From NCBI GenBank assembly GCA_039028975.1, contig JBCCHB010000044.1:38582-102581 (forward strand): 64,000 bases of DNA, written 5' to 3'. Both the position numbers and the translations under genes were made by a program. Each line of letters begins with the position of its first letter. Positions within the stretch are counted from its first letter, which is position 1. Below are positions 35,875 through 44,381 of this stretch, piece after piece. This DNA comes from JAHBNG01 sp039028975. Lineage in GTDB: Bacteria > Chloroflexota > Anaerolineae > Caldilineales > Caldilineaceae. The notes under the pieces are model-generated. The model searched no databases. It saw nothing but the letters and a program-made list of their open reading frames with translations, and was not told the DNA's origin.

Positions 35875-36429
35875 CTAAGTCAAGGCAGAGAGCATGTATT
35901 TCCGGAATTCTTGAATCTCTGCTACTTTGTTGATAATCTCAACTGTTGGAGAGTCTTTCAGAATATAGCCGTGAACACCAGACCACTGAACTTGGCGAAT
36001 GTGGAGAGGGATAGCATCAGGCATGAGGGCAAGCAACTTTGTACTTGGACAGGTTGTACGAATAAGCTGTATGGTTCGTAGGTGGTGAGTCATGCTCAAA
36101 CCAACGTCAAAGAGGATGATATCAGGCGACTGTTGATTAAGGGCTGTCAGCACTTCTTCTATTACCGTCCGCGATTGACCCTTAATTTGATGATTTGGCC
36201 AAAAGCTAAGTTCTACTTTCAGGTTACTTAGGTAGGCTTGGTCATCGCCGATCAAAAAGATCGAGGTCATTTTGGATAGATTTGATGTAATTTCTCCGCT
36301 TAAAAACTGTTCAACGGCTTCTGAAAAAGTCTCCTCATCATCCTCTTGGATTGTCGCACCTTCATTGTAGTTCATAATCTTCTCTGCTGCCTCCAAATCG
36401 TGGAATAGAACTGGGATTGAATCTATCAT
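35875..36429 (-). CDS. Single-domain response-regulator-like (receiver) protein
   Basis: The 184-residue product has an acidic N-terminal extension of about 60 residues, then a receiver-like domain: FLIGDDQAYLSNLKVEL, SPDIILFDVGLS (Asp present at the phospho-acceptor site), TKLLALMPD and VHGYILKDSPTVEIINKV. It has no DNA-binding domain, so it may modulate another regulator or be a truncated NarL protein. It is convergent with the LuxR-type regulator, 40 bases apart. Confidence 0.7.
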   Translation of the reverse strand: MIDSIPVLFHDLEAAEKIMNYNEGATIQEDDEETFSEAVEQFLSGEITSNLSKMTSIFLIGDDQAYLSNLKVELSFWPNHQIKGQSRTVIEEVLTALNQQSPDIILFDVGLSMTHHLRTIQLIRTTCPSTKLLALMPDAIPLHIRQVQWSGVHGYILKDSPTVEIINKVAEIQEFRKYMLSALT

Positions 36430-36532
36430 CAGTAGATTACAAATTAGTATATCTGGAAACAGAAAAAATTCTATAGGAAAGTATATAGATAATAGGTCTA
36501 TAAAGGATATATTTTTTCAGTCTGTCGGAACT

Positions 36533-38287
36533 TCAAGTGGAAAACTGACTCATAAACAGCTCATAGTAAAATCCCCTTTGCGCAACCAGTTGTGAGTGAT
36601 TCCCCTGCTCCAAAATCCTCCCATCTCGCACCACTAAAATTTGATCTGCATCTCGAATGGTACTCAGGCGATGTGCGATGACAAAGCTAGTCCGCCCTTT
36701 CATCAACCTATGAAGCGCATCCTGAATCTGCTTCTCAGTACGAGTATCCACGCTGCTGGTGGCCTCATCCAGAATCAGCACGCTTGGATCGGCAAGGATA
36801 GCTCGAGCAATCGTAAGAAGCTGCCGCTGACCTTGGCTCAGGTTGCCCCCCTGCTCGGTCAGCATGGTCATATACCCCTGAGGAAGACGCTCGATAAACC
36901 CATTAGCGTTGGCCAATTGTGCCGCTGCCATACACTCCTCTGCAGTCGCATCCAGCCGACCATAGCGAATGTTGTTCATCACCGTATCCGAAAAGAGAAA
37001 AGGCGTCTGGAGAACCACACCAATCTGCCTACGTAGGCTCTCCTGAGTGACCGTACGGATGTCGATGCCGTCAATGGCGATGGCCCCGTTATGGATGTCA
37101 TAGAAACGGGTTAGTACGTTGATCAGGGTCGATTTTCCTGCGCCGGTTGGGCCACAGAGTCCAATTATCTCTCCTGGCTTTACAGTAAAGGTATTGTCGT
37201 GAAGTACTGGGGAATCTGGCCCATAGCCAAAATCGACATTGGTAAATGCAACGCTCCCCTGGATGTCAGGTAACGCTTCTGCGTGAGCCAGATCTTGCAC
37301 CGATGGCGCTTCATCCATGACCTCGAAAATCCGTTCAGCTCCAGCTAATGCAGCCACAATGACATTATACAAATTAACGAGGGCCAATAGGGGTTGAATA
37401 ATGCGTTGTGAATAGGTCATGAAGGTGGCGATTAGGCCCGCCGACACACTTGCAACGCCGATAATGGCCATATAGGCACCTGTACCGACGACCACAGCAA
37501 TATTGATAAAGGTTAGCCCCAACACAATGGCTAGAATTGAGACCCCAAGCTGATTTGCCTGGATGGCGGCCTCGCGCACCCGCTGATTTGCCTGATCAAA
37601 TGTCTGGGTGGCTCGAAGCTGCTGTCCATAGGCGATCACAACCCGCTGCCCACTCAGCGTTTCTTCCATTAGACCGTTGAGATCACCCAACGCTTCCTGC
37701 TGCCGCCGAAATCGAGGACCAAGTTGGCGTCCGACAAGAAAGACAACTATCACCATAAAGGGCATAACAATCAACGAAGCCAGCGCTAACCAGACGTTTA
37801 AGAAAAACATCATAAAGAGGATGCCAACCAAGGTGAACCCTGCGATAAAGAGTTGGATGAGGTTTTGGGAGAGCAGCACATTTACGGCATCGGTATCGTT
37901 GATCAGCCTGCTCATTAAGTCACCAACGGGCTGGCTGTCAAAGAAGCTGATGGAGAGCTCTTGTAAGTGGGAGAAGAGGTCATAGCGGAGCGCATCTAGC
38001 GTCTGTTGGGCCACTTTGGCCATAATGCGTGCCTGGGCCACTTGGGATAGCCAAGTACCCAAATAAGCCAGACTTAAGGCCAAGACAATATTGATTAGCC
38101 CGCTTCGATTTTCTTTGGCAATGAAATCATCTATCGCTACGCCAATCAGGTACGGTGCAACCAAAGAGAGCAGGGTACTAATTATGACGAATGCAATGAC
38201 AATCAACAGTTGGAGGCGATAGGGCTGCAAGTAGACGTAGAGCCGCCCCAGTGCATCCGTTGTAGCCTTCTGTTCCGGTTTTGACAT
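36533..38287 (-). CDS. ABC exporter half-transporter (584 aa), partner of the 38.5-40.3 kb gene
   Basis: Type IV ABC exporter subunit with six membrane helices at about 20-320 and a nucleotide-binding domain at about 340-584: Walker A GPTGAGKST, Q-loop, signature LSQGQRQLL, Walker B VLILDEATSSVD with catalytic Glu, H-loop AHRLSTI. The signature's second Gly is Gln (LSQGQ). The gene lies directly downstream of a homologous half-transporter, so the two likely form a heterodimer (BmrCD/TM287-288 type) exporting lipids, drugs or peptides. Substrate unknown. Confidence 0.92.
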   Translation of the reverse strand: MSKPEQKATTDALGRLYVYLQPYRLQLLIVIAFVIISTLLSLVAPYLIGVAIDDFIAKENRSGLINIVLALSLAYLGTWLSQVAQARIMAKVAQQTLDALRYDLFSHLQELSISFFDSQPVGDLMSRLINDTDAVNVLLSQNLIQLFIAGFTLVGILFMMFFLNVWLALASLIVMPFMVIVVFLVGRQLGPRFRRQQEALGDLNGLMEETLSGQRVVIAYGQQLRATQTFDQANQRVREAAIQANQLGVSILAIVLGLTFINIAVVVGTGAYMAIIGVASVSAGLIATFMTYSQRIIQPLLALVNLYNVIVAALAGAERIFEVMDEAPSVQDLAHAEALPDIQGSVAFTNVDFGYGPDSPVLHDNTFTVKPGEIIGLCGPTGAGKSTLINVLTRFYDIHNGAIAIDGIDIRTVTQESLRRQIGVVLQTPFLFSDTVMNNIRYGRLDATAEECMAAAQLANANGFIERLPQGYMTMLTEQGGNLSQGQRQLLTIARAILADPSVLILDEATSSVDTRTEKQIQDALHRLMKGRTSFVIAHRLSTIRDADQILVVRDGRILEQGNHSQLVAQRGFYYELFMSQFST

Positions 38288-38318
38288 AGCTTACTAGTTA
38301 GATTGTATGGATTGCGGT

Positions 38319-38432
38319 CTGCCCTATAAAGAACAAAGATGAAAAGATTAGAAAGATTAAGAATCTGCGCAATCTTTACAGTTTTGCTCGTTTCTCATCT
38401 CCTGTGGTGCAGCCCGTTGCATGTTTAGCTAC
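38319..38432 (+). repeat. Dispersed hairpin repeat R2, copy 2
   Basis: Close relative of 29119-29232 (shared gaaaagattagaaagat, aagaatctgcg, ctgtggtgca, cgttgcatg). It lies in the gap between the two ABC half-transporter genes. Confidence 0.7.
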
Positions 38433-38451
38433 TGATTATAAATAACTGGAA

Positions 38452-40287
38452 TCAGCTCTCGCCTAGTTGGGACTCATAAATTTCTCGGTAGTGCTGGCTG
38501 CTTTTCATCAACTCAGTGTGGGTTCCTTCGGCCACAATTCGGCCACTGTCCAGCACGATGATCTTGTCGGCAGTCAGCACGGTGCTTATGCGTTGAGCGA
38601 CGATGAAGGTTGTACAATCTCTCACTAAATCGGTTAGGGCACGTTGAATACGTCTCTCTGTTGCCACATCCACAGCGCTGGTGCTGTCATCCAGAATCAG
38701 GATTTTGGGTTTGCGAGCCAAGGCACGGGCAATCGACATCCGCTGCCGCTGTCCGCCGGACAGATTCACGCCACGCTGGCCAATGATCGCATCGTACCCC
38801 TTGGGCTTGGTCAGGATAAATTCGTGGGCGTCAGCAGCTCTAGCTACTACCCCCATCTGCTCATCGCTCAAGTCCGGTGCCCCATAGCGGATATTTTCGC
38901 TGATCTTGTCTCCGAAGAGGATCGCCTCTTGTAAGCAGATGCCAATCTGGGCACGCAGCGACGCCTGAGTCATATCCCGAATGTCGACACCATCGATCAG
39001 TATGCGTCCATTGTCGACATCATAAAAACGAGGTATCAGGTTGACCAAGCTTGACTTGCCCGATCCGGTTGCGCCCAAAATGGCAACGGTCTCGCCTGGC
39101 TCTACAATTAAATTGATGGCAGATAGGACATCTTTGCCGTCTTCATGGCGACTCTCCTTACCACCATCTTCACTGCTCGTTGCGCTATCCTCTTTGCCAT
39201 AGCGAAACGTCACATTGTCAAAAACAACGCGCCCGTGGCTTTCCTGCAAGGGAGAGCTATCCTCTTGTGTGTCTTGAGGCATTTGCGTGCGTTGAGACAG
39301 TAACGCACTTCGAGACAGTGGCTTATCTTGCACTTCGGCGTTGCTCTCTAGCACCTCCACAATGCGGGCTGCGGATGCTTCTGCAGCGGCAACCTGGGGC
39401 AGGATTTGGCCTAGAAACATCATAGGCGTCAGCGCCTGGATTAAGTAGTTAATAAAGGCCACAATTTGGCCAGGGGTAAACGCGCCATCGATTGCTAGGT
39501 TGCCGCCGAACCAGAGCACAGCCACAAGCCCCATATTCACAACCACCTGTAGCGTGGGCATAACCCAAGCTACAAACTGATTGACGGTAATGTTTTCCGT
39601 AGTAAACTGATAATTCGCATCAGCAAAGCGGTCTCGCTCAAAATCGGAGCGCACGAACGCTTTGACAGTGCGCATACCGATCAAATTCTCCTGCAAAACA
39701 ACATTGAGTCGTGACAATCGCTGTTGGACGGCCTTATACATGGGCTGGGAACGAGTGGCGAAAAAGGCCATTAACCCTACCACTATTGGCAATATCACCC
39801 AAAAAATTAGAGCCAGTTCGGGGCTGGTAAAATAGATCATTACAATGCTCCATAGAAAGAGCAAAGGGGCCATAAGCAAGATGCCCAGCCCGCTCATGAC
39901 CAACTGCTGGATTCTGGTAATGTCTGTAGTGAGCCGCACAAGTAAATTACCTGTATTGAGCTTGTCTAAGTTTCCAAAGGAGAGGGTTTGAATATGGTGA
40001 TAGAGGGCGGTACGGATATCGGCTGTTATATTTTGTGCGACACGGACACCATAAATTCCATTGACAAACATCCCCACCATGACGATAAAACCGAAGAAGA
40101 CCATGAGTAAGGCATTGCGCATGACGAACGATAGATCCTCATTACCAATACCTACATCAATCATGCGTTGAGTTTGTATGGGAATGAAGGACATAGACAA
40201 AGTACTAAGGAATATACCAGCAATTGCGAGGATGATATAGCGTTTGTGGGCGGTGAAGTAGATCAGAAGTTTACCGAGTGACGACAT
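38452..40287 (-). CDS. ABC exporter half-transporter with degenerate ATP site (611 aa)
   Basis: Second half of the heterodimeric exporter. Start set at ATG 40287 (MSSLGKLLIYFTAHKRY), because the longer frame to 40350 runs through a perfect hairpin. Six membrane helices at about 15-310, then an acidic linker (SATSSEDGGKESRHEDGKD) inserted in the early nucleotide-binding domain. Walker A is GATGSGKSS, signature LSGGQRQRM, and Walker B ILILDDSTSAVD with Asp instead of the catalytic Glu. The usual His switch residue is also replaced (AQRISTV). So this subunit's Walker motifs form the degenerate site, paired with the partner's LSQGQ signature. Together they make a typical asymmetric heterodimer. 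Confidence 0.92.
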   Translation of the reverse strand: MSSLGKLLIYFTAHKRYIILAIAGIFLSTLSMSFIPIQTQRMIDVGIGNEDLSFVMRNALLMVFFGFIVMVGMFVNGIYGVRVAQNITADIRTALYHHIQTLSFGNLDKLNTGNLLVRLTTDITRIQQLVMSGLGILLMAPLLFLWSIVMIYFTSPELALIFWVILPIVVGLMAFFATRSQPMYKAVQQRLSRLNVVLQENLIGMRTVKAFVRSDFERDRFADANYQFTTENITVNQFVAWVMPTLQVVVNMGLVAVLWFGGNLAIDGAFTPGQIVAFINYLIQALTPMMFLGQILPQVAAAEASAARIVEVLESNAEVQDKPLSRSALLSQRTQMPQDTQEDSSPLQESHGRVVFDNVTFRYGKEDSATSSEDGGKESRHEDGKDVLSAINLIVEPGETVAILGATGSGKSSLVNLIPRFYDVDNGRILIDGVDIRDMTQASLRAQIGICLQEAILFGDKISENIRYGAPDLSDEQMGVVARAADAHEFILTKPKGYDAIIGQRGVNLSGGQRQRMSIARALARKPKILILDDSTSAVDVATERRIQRALTDLVRDCTTFIVAQRISTVLTADKIIVLDSGRIVAEGTHTELMKSSQHYREIYESQLGES

Positions 40288-40311
40288 AGTAATATTTAAA
40301 AATTTATGGCG

Positions 40312-40342
40312 AACTCCTCTCATTAGGGTAATGAGAGGAGTT
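40312..40342 (-). terminator. Perfect hairpin between hdeD-like and ABC genes
   Basis: 14-base arms aactcctctcatta and taatgagaggagtt with loop ggg. It lies after the hdeD-like stop and before the ABC start on the minus strand. AT-rich sequence follows, but there is no strict T-run, so it may terminate or attenuate. Confidence 0.6.
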
Positions 40343-40364
40343 ATAGCCACGCTAAACTTATCTG

Positions 40365-40934
40365 TTATTCAGTAATCGTACGCAGTTGGAAGGACAAGGC
40401 AACGGCAAAGATGCCCGAAACCAGTGCCCAAATCGGGATCAGCCAAACGAGTGTGGCCAATGTCATCAATGGATTTGCTACGATGAAGATACCAAAAACG
40501 ATATAGAGAATTCCCATGATTACTCCCCACCAAGTCCAGTGACCGTCGCGTCCCGCAAAGATCATCATGACGCCAGTGATGATGGTGGTGATACCGATCA
40601 AGTAGACCAGAAACGTCCCGCCAACCATGCCCGCAGCAATCGGATTGCCCACGATGAAGAAACCAGCTAAAATGCTGACGACGCCTCCAATGAACATCCA
40701 AAGGCGAGACTTCTCAGCGTGGCCGCGCACACCTTCAATCAAGCAAAAGACACCATCAACAATCCAGTAGATGCCCATAAACCAGATAAGACTAAGCAAC
40801 GTAGAACCTGGTTGGACAAACATTAAGATAGCAAATAGGATTAGTAGAATGCCACGTATCAGTGGCATCCACCAGAGGGATGAAAGAACCTCTTTCATTT
40901 CTAGTTCAGTTGGGGTATTTGCTGCAACAGTCAT
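40365..40934 (-). CDS. HdeD-family (DUF308) membrane protein
   Basis: This 189-residue protein has six membrane helices in three pairs, with DUF308 repeats such as WWMPLIRGILLILFAILMFVQPG, GVVSILAGFFIVGNPIAA and GILYIVFGIFIVANPL. HdeD relates to acid or envelope stress in enterobacteria; here the role is unknown. ATG follows an AAGGAGAAT ribosome site. It lies upstream of the ABC exporter genes on the same strand, separated by a hairpin. Confidence 0.88.
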   Translation of the reverse strand: MTVAANTPTELEMKEVLSSLWWMPLIRGILLILFAILMFVQPGSTLLSLIWFMGIYWIVDGVFCLIEGVRGHAEKSRLWMFIGGVVSILAGFFIVGNPIAAGMVGGTFLVYLIGITTIITGVMMIFAGRDGHWTWWGVIMGILYIVFGIFIVANPLMTLATLVWLIPIWALVSGIFAVALSFQLRTITE

Positions 40935-41012
40935 TGTATTCTCCTTGAATCGTGATGGATAAAAGATGCTTATTGGGATAACTTGGAAGCATTGTTTCGC
41001 TGTTTAGATGAC

Positions 41013-41087
41013 CCGGCAAAATTTGTCCTCCCCGTGAGAAACGTCTTAGCCAAGACTGGGCAAAAGTTGGGACAAAATCTTACTGGC
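41013..41087 (+). repeat. R3-related repeat, diverged copy
   Basis: Starts ccggcaaaatttgtcctccc and ends gggacaaaatcttactggc, giving inverted ends like those of R3 at 23238-23322 and 43008-43092. Confidence 0.5.
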
Positions 41088-41220
41088 TAACGATATCGGA
41101 CAAGCATAATTATACAATGTGGGCTTATTGCGTTGAAGTGGTAAAGCTCATTAGCGCACATGAGCTATCTCACATAACATTGCAGTTTATACTCAGTAGT
41201 TAACCATGTAACAAGCTCCA
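41088..41220. other. Intergenic without recognised features
   Basis: AT-rich gap between R3- and R2-type repeats upstream of the hdeD-like gene. No gene seen. Confidence 0.4.
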
Positions 41221-41302
41221 CCACAGGGGGTGATAATCGAACAAAGATTGCAAAAATTTCACAGATTCTCTATCTTTCTAATCTTTGTTTATTCACAGAG
41301 CA
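41221..41302 (-). repeat. Dispersed hairpin repeat R2, copy 3 (reverse orientation)
   Basis: Reverse complement of the R2 type: ccacag, tcgaacaaagatt, cacagattct, tatctttctaatctttg and cagagcag match the reversed copy 1. Confidence 0.6.
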
Positions 41303-41400
41303 GCATGCATTGCATCTGTAACCAAGCGCACTGGTAAAGAGAGAGATTCTTCGGTTCCGTCACTGTACAACTGGAAGCAAACAGAATGACATACAGAAGC

Positions 41401-42561
41401 TCATTTCGGATGAATCCGCAACATCTCCATTGCATTATCGGCAAAGATACGCTGATGCACATGCTCATCCAACTTGGGGAAGACCGTCACCGGGTCATTG
41501 GCATCAAAGTGGGGGAAATCGCTGCAGAAGACCAGGGTTTCGTCAGCGTGGAGCATCTCCAGCATCTGGTGCATCTGCTCAGGTAGTTCTGGCTCATGCA
41601 TGGGCTGGGTGCCAACCCGGATATGGTCCCGGAAGTATTCGCTGGGCTTGCGTTTGAGCCAGGGCGTCTGGTCGCCGATGGACTTCCAATCCACGTCCAT
41701 GTGCCACATAAGCGAAACGGCCCAAAGCTGCTGCACTTCAGTCAGGGCGACCTTGAAGGTCGGGAACTTCTCAAAGACGCCCTCGCAGATTAGCGACGCA
41801 GCATGGGTGGAGGCAACCTGAGGACGTGCCATACGCGTCTCCATATAATAGGTGGGTACGCCGACCGGACTACCCGAATTTCTAGCGGCACCGCCCCCGC
41901 CTCCTATATGTGAGACGACCGGCAGATCATGCTCCACACACGCCTCCCAAATAGGGTGATAGAAGCGATTGCCAAAGGGCCATTGAGTCCCCATAGGCAC
42001 CATGACCGCCACCGTATCTTTGCGGTGAGCCAAGCGATTGATCTCTGCAACGGCTTGAACTGGATCCGAGGGGGAGATCAAAATGGCGTTGACGACGCGT
42101 GGATCCCGATCCAGCCAGTTGTCAATGGTGTAATCATTGAAGGCTGTACAGAGCGCAGCCGCCCAGTCTGGGTCAGGCAATCCTGAGTAGCCATAGAAGG
42201 GTGGCGGTCCCGTCAACAGGGCATAGTCCACATTCCACCGATCCAACAGCTCCCGTTGGGTAAATTCCAGAGAATAGTTAAAGTCTCGGGCCATCAGATC
42301 CGGTTCTTTGAGATCAGAGCGGTTGGAGCGCATGGGCGTATTAGGATGGCCACCGCCGGGCAGGTGCAATCCCTGGTCTAATAGATGATCCTGCCAAAAT
42401 TTAGAGAGATAGGGCAACAGGTCTGATGGCTGGCGGAAGTTGTGATGAACGTCACAGTCCACCAATCCCACCTTCTCTCGGGGCTCCGCGGTCCAGCCGG
42501 GGGCCATAATGGGTGTTGCGCCTAATTTTGTGGGTTCTTCGCCCACTCTTAACATGGTCAT
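41401..42561 (-). CDS. Amidohydrolase-2 family metal hydrolase/decarboxylase (paralogue A)
   Basis: A 386-residue TIM-barrel protein of the amidohydrolase-2 family (ACMSD-like), which hydrolyses or decarboxylates with a single metal. Motifs: LVDCDVHHNFRQPSDLLPYL (first metal ligand pair), PVVSHIGGGGG (His ligand on a strand) and TLVFCSDFPHFDANDPV (terminal Asp). It closely resembles the second amidohydrolase at 43234-44370 from end to end, including PIMAPGWTAEP near the N-terminus, so the pair arose by duplication. It is the last gene of a minus-strand group: dioxygenase, amidohydrolase B, Rieske protein, amidohydrolase A. Substrate unknown. Confidence 0.9.
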   Translation of the reverse strand: MTMLRVGEEPTKLGATPIMAPGWTAEPREKVGLVDCDVHHNFRQPSDLLPYLSKFWQDHLLDQGLHLPGGGHPNTPMRSNRSDLKEPDLMARDFNYSLEFTQRELLDRWNVDYALLTGPPPFYGYSGLPDPDWAAALCTAFNDYTIDNWLDRDPRVVNAILISPSDPVQAVAEINRLAHRKDTVAVMVPMGTQWPFGNRFYHPIWEACVEHDLPVVSHIGGGGGAARNSGSPVGVPTYYMETRMARPQVASTHAASLICEGVFEKFPTFKVALTEVQQLWAVSLMWHMDVDWKSIGDQTPWLKRKPSEYFRDHIRVGTQPMHEPELPEQMHQMLEMLHADETLVFCSDFPHFDANDPVTVFPKLDEHVHQRIFADNAMEMLRIHPK

Positions 42562-42573
42562 TGAATTGTCCTC

Positions 42574-42993
42574 CTACAAATATGCGGCCTCTTCGGCATC
42601 CTCCCCCACAAAGTCCTTTACTTCTACATCCACGATAATATTGTCCCCATCAAGCTTGATAGGGAAGGTCTTTACTCGCATCTTGGGATCAACTAGACAC
42701 TCACCTGTCGCAACCTCGAAAGGCCAGAAGTGCCAGGGACAGCGTAGCACCTCGCCTTCATTGTCAAAAATAAGTTCAGTTCCTGGGACTGATGGCGGCG
42801 CCGCGGCCGAATAGTGGCCCGTTAATTCTCCCATACAGATTGGCCCCTGCTTGTGGGGGCAGATATTACGCACCGCGTAAAATACTCCATTGACATTAAA
42901 GACACCAATCCCAGCCCGCCCCCGAAACGGCACAATGATTTTACGTTCTCCCGGCGGGATCTCCGATACTTTTCCAACGACCACTCTTGCCAT
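42574..42993 (-). CDS. Rieske [2Fe-2S] ferredoxin-like protein
   Basis: The 139-residue electron carrier has the Rieske ligands C-x-H in NICPHKQGPI and C-x-x-H in CPWHFWPFEVATGEC, so the cluster should form. It is soluble and without a signal peptide. It lies 12 bases before amidohydrolase A. Such ferredoxins feed electrons to ring-hydroxylating or other oxygenases, but no large oxygenase alpha subunit is nearby. It may serve a distant partner or couple with the dioxygenase-like enzymes of this region. Confidence 0.9.
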   Translation of the reverse strand: MARVVVGKVSEIPPGERKIIVPFRGRAGIGVFNVNGVFYAVRNICPHKQGPICMGELTGHYSAAAPPSVPGTELIFDNEGEVLRCPWHFWPFEVATGECLVDPKMRVKTFPIKLDGDNIIVDVEVKDFVGEDAEEAAYL

Positions 42994-43007
42994 AATTTTT
43001 CTCCGCT

Positions 43008-43092
43008 ATACTTCGCCAGAAAAGTCTTGTCCCGATTCTTGTACAATCTACTCTGGACAATTCCGCAAAGTGAGGGCGGAACTTTTCTGGCC
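43008..43092 (-). repeat. MITE-like repeat R3, copy 2
   Basis: Reverse-orientation copy of 23238-23322 with inverted ends cgccagaaaagtct and aacttttctggcc. It lies between the Rieske gene and the upstream tandem repeats. Confidence 0.7.
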
Positions 43093-43105
43093 ATCTATAT
43101 GAGTT

Positions 43106-43193
43106 GCAGGTTTGCAGGTTTGCAGGTGAGCAGGTGAGCAGGTTTGCAGGTTTGCAGGGTTGCAGGTGAGCAGGTGAGCAGGTGAGCAGGTGA
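43106..43193. repeat. Tandem array of an 8-base unit, 11 copies
   Basis: Eleven back-to-back units of gcaggttt, gcaggtga or gcagggtt. A similar text in reverse orientation (gctcacctgcaaacctgct) occurs at about 22477-22497. Confidence 0.9.
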
Positions 43194-43201
43194 CAATGGT
43201 A

Positions 43202-43233
43202 CTTGCCCACTTGCCCACTTGCCCACTTGCCAC
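43202..43233. repeat. Tandem array of cttgccca, 4 copies
   Basis: Four 8-base units directly abut the stop codon of amidohydrolase B. Confidence 0.9.
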
Positions 43234-44370
43234 CTAATTCTCGCTAATTCTCAACAAATCCATGGCCGTATCAGCAAAGATTCGATTATGCATCTGTTCA
43301 TCCAGCTTAGGGAAGACTGTCACTGGATCATTCCAATCAAAGTGAGGGAAATCTGTACAGAAGATCAGGGTCTCGTCAGCGTGTAGCATCTCTAGCATCT
43401 GGTACATCTGTTCAGTGGTCTCGGGCTCATGCATAGGTTGCGTACCGATGCGGATATGCTCGCGGAAGTATTGGCTGGGTGGTTTCTTGATCCAGGGTGT
43501 CTGGTAGCCAATGGCCTTCCAATCCGTGTCCATATGCCACATAACTGAGACGGCCCAAAACTGCTGCACCTCAATGAGGGCGAACTTCAGGGTGGAGAAC
43601 TTTTCGAAGACGCCCTCACAGATTAACGATGCAGCGTGAGTCGCCGCAATGTTGGGTCGAGTCATGCGAGATTCCATGTAGTAACTGGGGAATCCAACCG
43701 CGCTGGGGACGTTTCTGGTGGCCCCGCTCCCACCGCCGATGTGAGAGACAACAGGCAAATCGTGTTCTGCACAGGCTTCCCATATGGGGTGATAGAAACG
43801 ATTGCCAAAAGGCATGGATGTTCCCATAGGGGCCATGACAGCGACCGTATCCTTCCGATTGCCCAGCCGATTAATTTCAGCCACCGATGCTGCCGGATCT
43901 GAGGGATTGATCAGAATTGCATTCACCACGCGTTTGTCTCTGCCCAGCCAGTGTTCAACGGTATAATCATTAAAGGCCCGACAGAGCGCACTGCCCCAAT
44001 CCACATCGGGAACGCCTGAGTAGCCATAAAAAGTGGGTGGGCCAGTGAGAAGCGCATAGTCAATGTTCCACCGATCTAGAAGATGCTCCTGGGTAAATTC
44101 CAGGGTGTAGTTAAATTCCCTGTCTTTGAGTTCTGGGTCTTTGAGATCGGTACGCGTTTTACGGTAGGGCGTATTAGAGTAACCAGGGCCGGGGAAATGT
44201 AAGCCTTGATCGTGGTAATGCTCCTGGTAATACTTAGAGAGATAGGGAAGTAGCTGTTCCATTGATTCAAAACTGTGATGGACGTCACAGTCAACCAACT
44301 TGGTTCGATCGGTCTTCTCTGCGGTCCAGCCTGGGGCCATAATCGGGGTTGCGCCGAGTTTCGTTGTCAT
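43234..44370 (-). CDS. Amidohydrolase-2 family metal hydrolase/decarboxylase (paralogue B)
   Basis: A 378-residue paralogue of the protein at 41401-42561, with the same order of motifs: LVDCDVHHSFESMEQLLPYL, PVVSHIGGGSGATRN and TLIFCTDFPHFDWNDP. Metal-binding His and Asp residues are kept in both. It lies 11 bases after the dioxygenase-like gene, so the two are cotranscribed. The duplicated enzymes may act on related substrates or form a heteromer. Downstream lie tandem repeats right at the stop codon. Confidence 0.9.
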   Translation of the reverse strand: MTTKLGATPIMAPGWTAEKTDRTKLVDCDVHHSFESMEQLLPYLSKYYQEHYHDQGLHFPGPGYSNTPYRKTRTDLKDPELKDREFNYTLEFTQEHLLDRWNIDYALLTGPPTFYGYSGVPDVDWGSALCRAFNDYTVEHWLGRDKRVVNAILINPSDPAASVAEINRLGNRKDTVAVMAPMGTSMPFGNRFYHPIWEACAEHDLPVVSHIGGGSGATRNVPSAVGFPSYYMESRMTRPNIAATHAASLICEGVFEKFSTLKFALIEVQQFWAVSVMWHMDTDWKAIGYQTPWIKKPPSQYFREHIRIGTQPMHEPETTEQMYQMLEMLHADETLIFCTDFPHFDWNDPVTVFPKLDEQMHNRIFADTAMDLLRISEN

Positions 44371-44381
44371 GGGTATGCCTC

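Noticed and set aside
40288..40350. Longer start for the ABC half-transporter
   Set aside because: It would read through a perfect hairpin; the ATG at 40287 begins at the conserved N-terminal helix.
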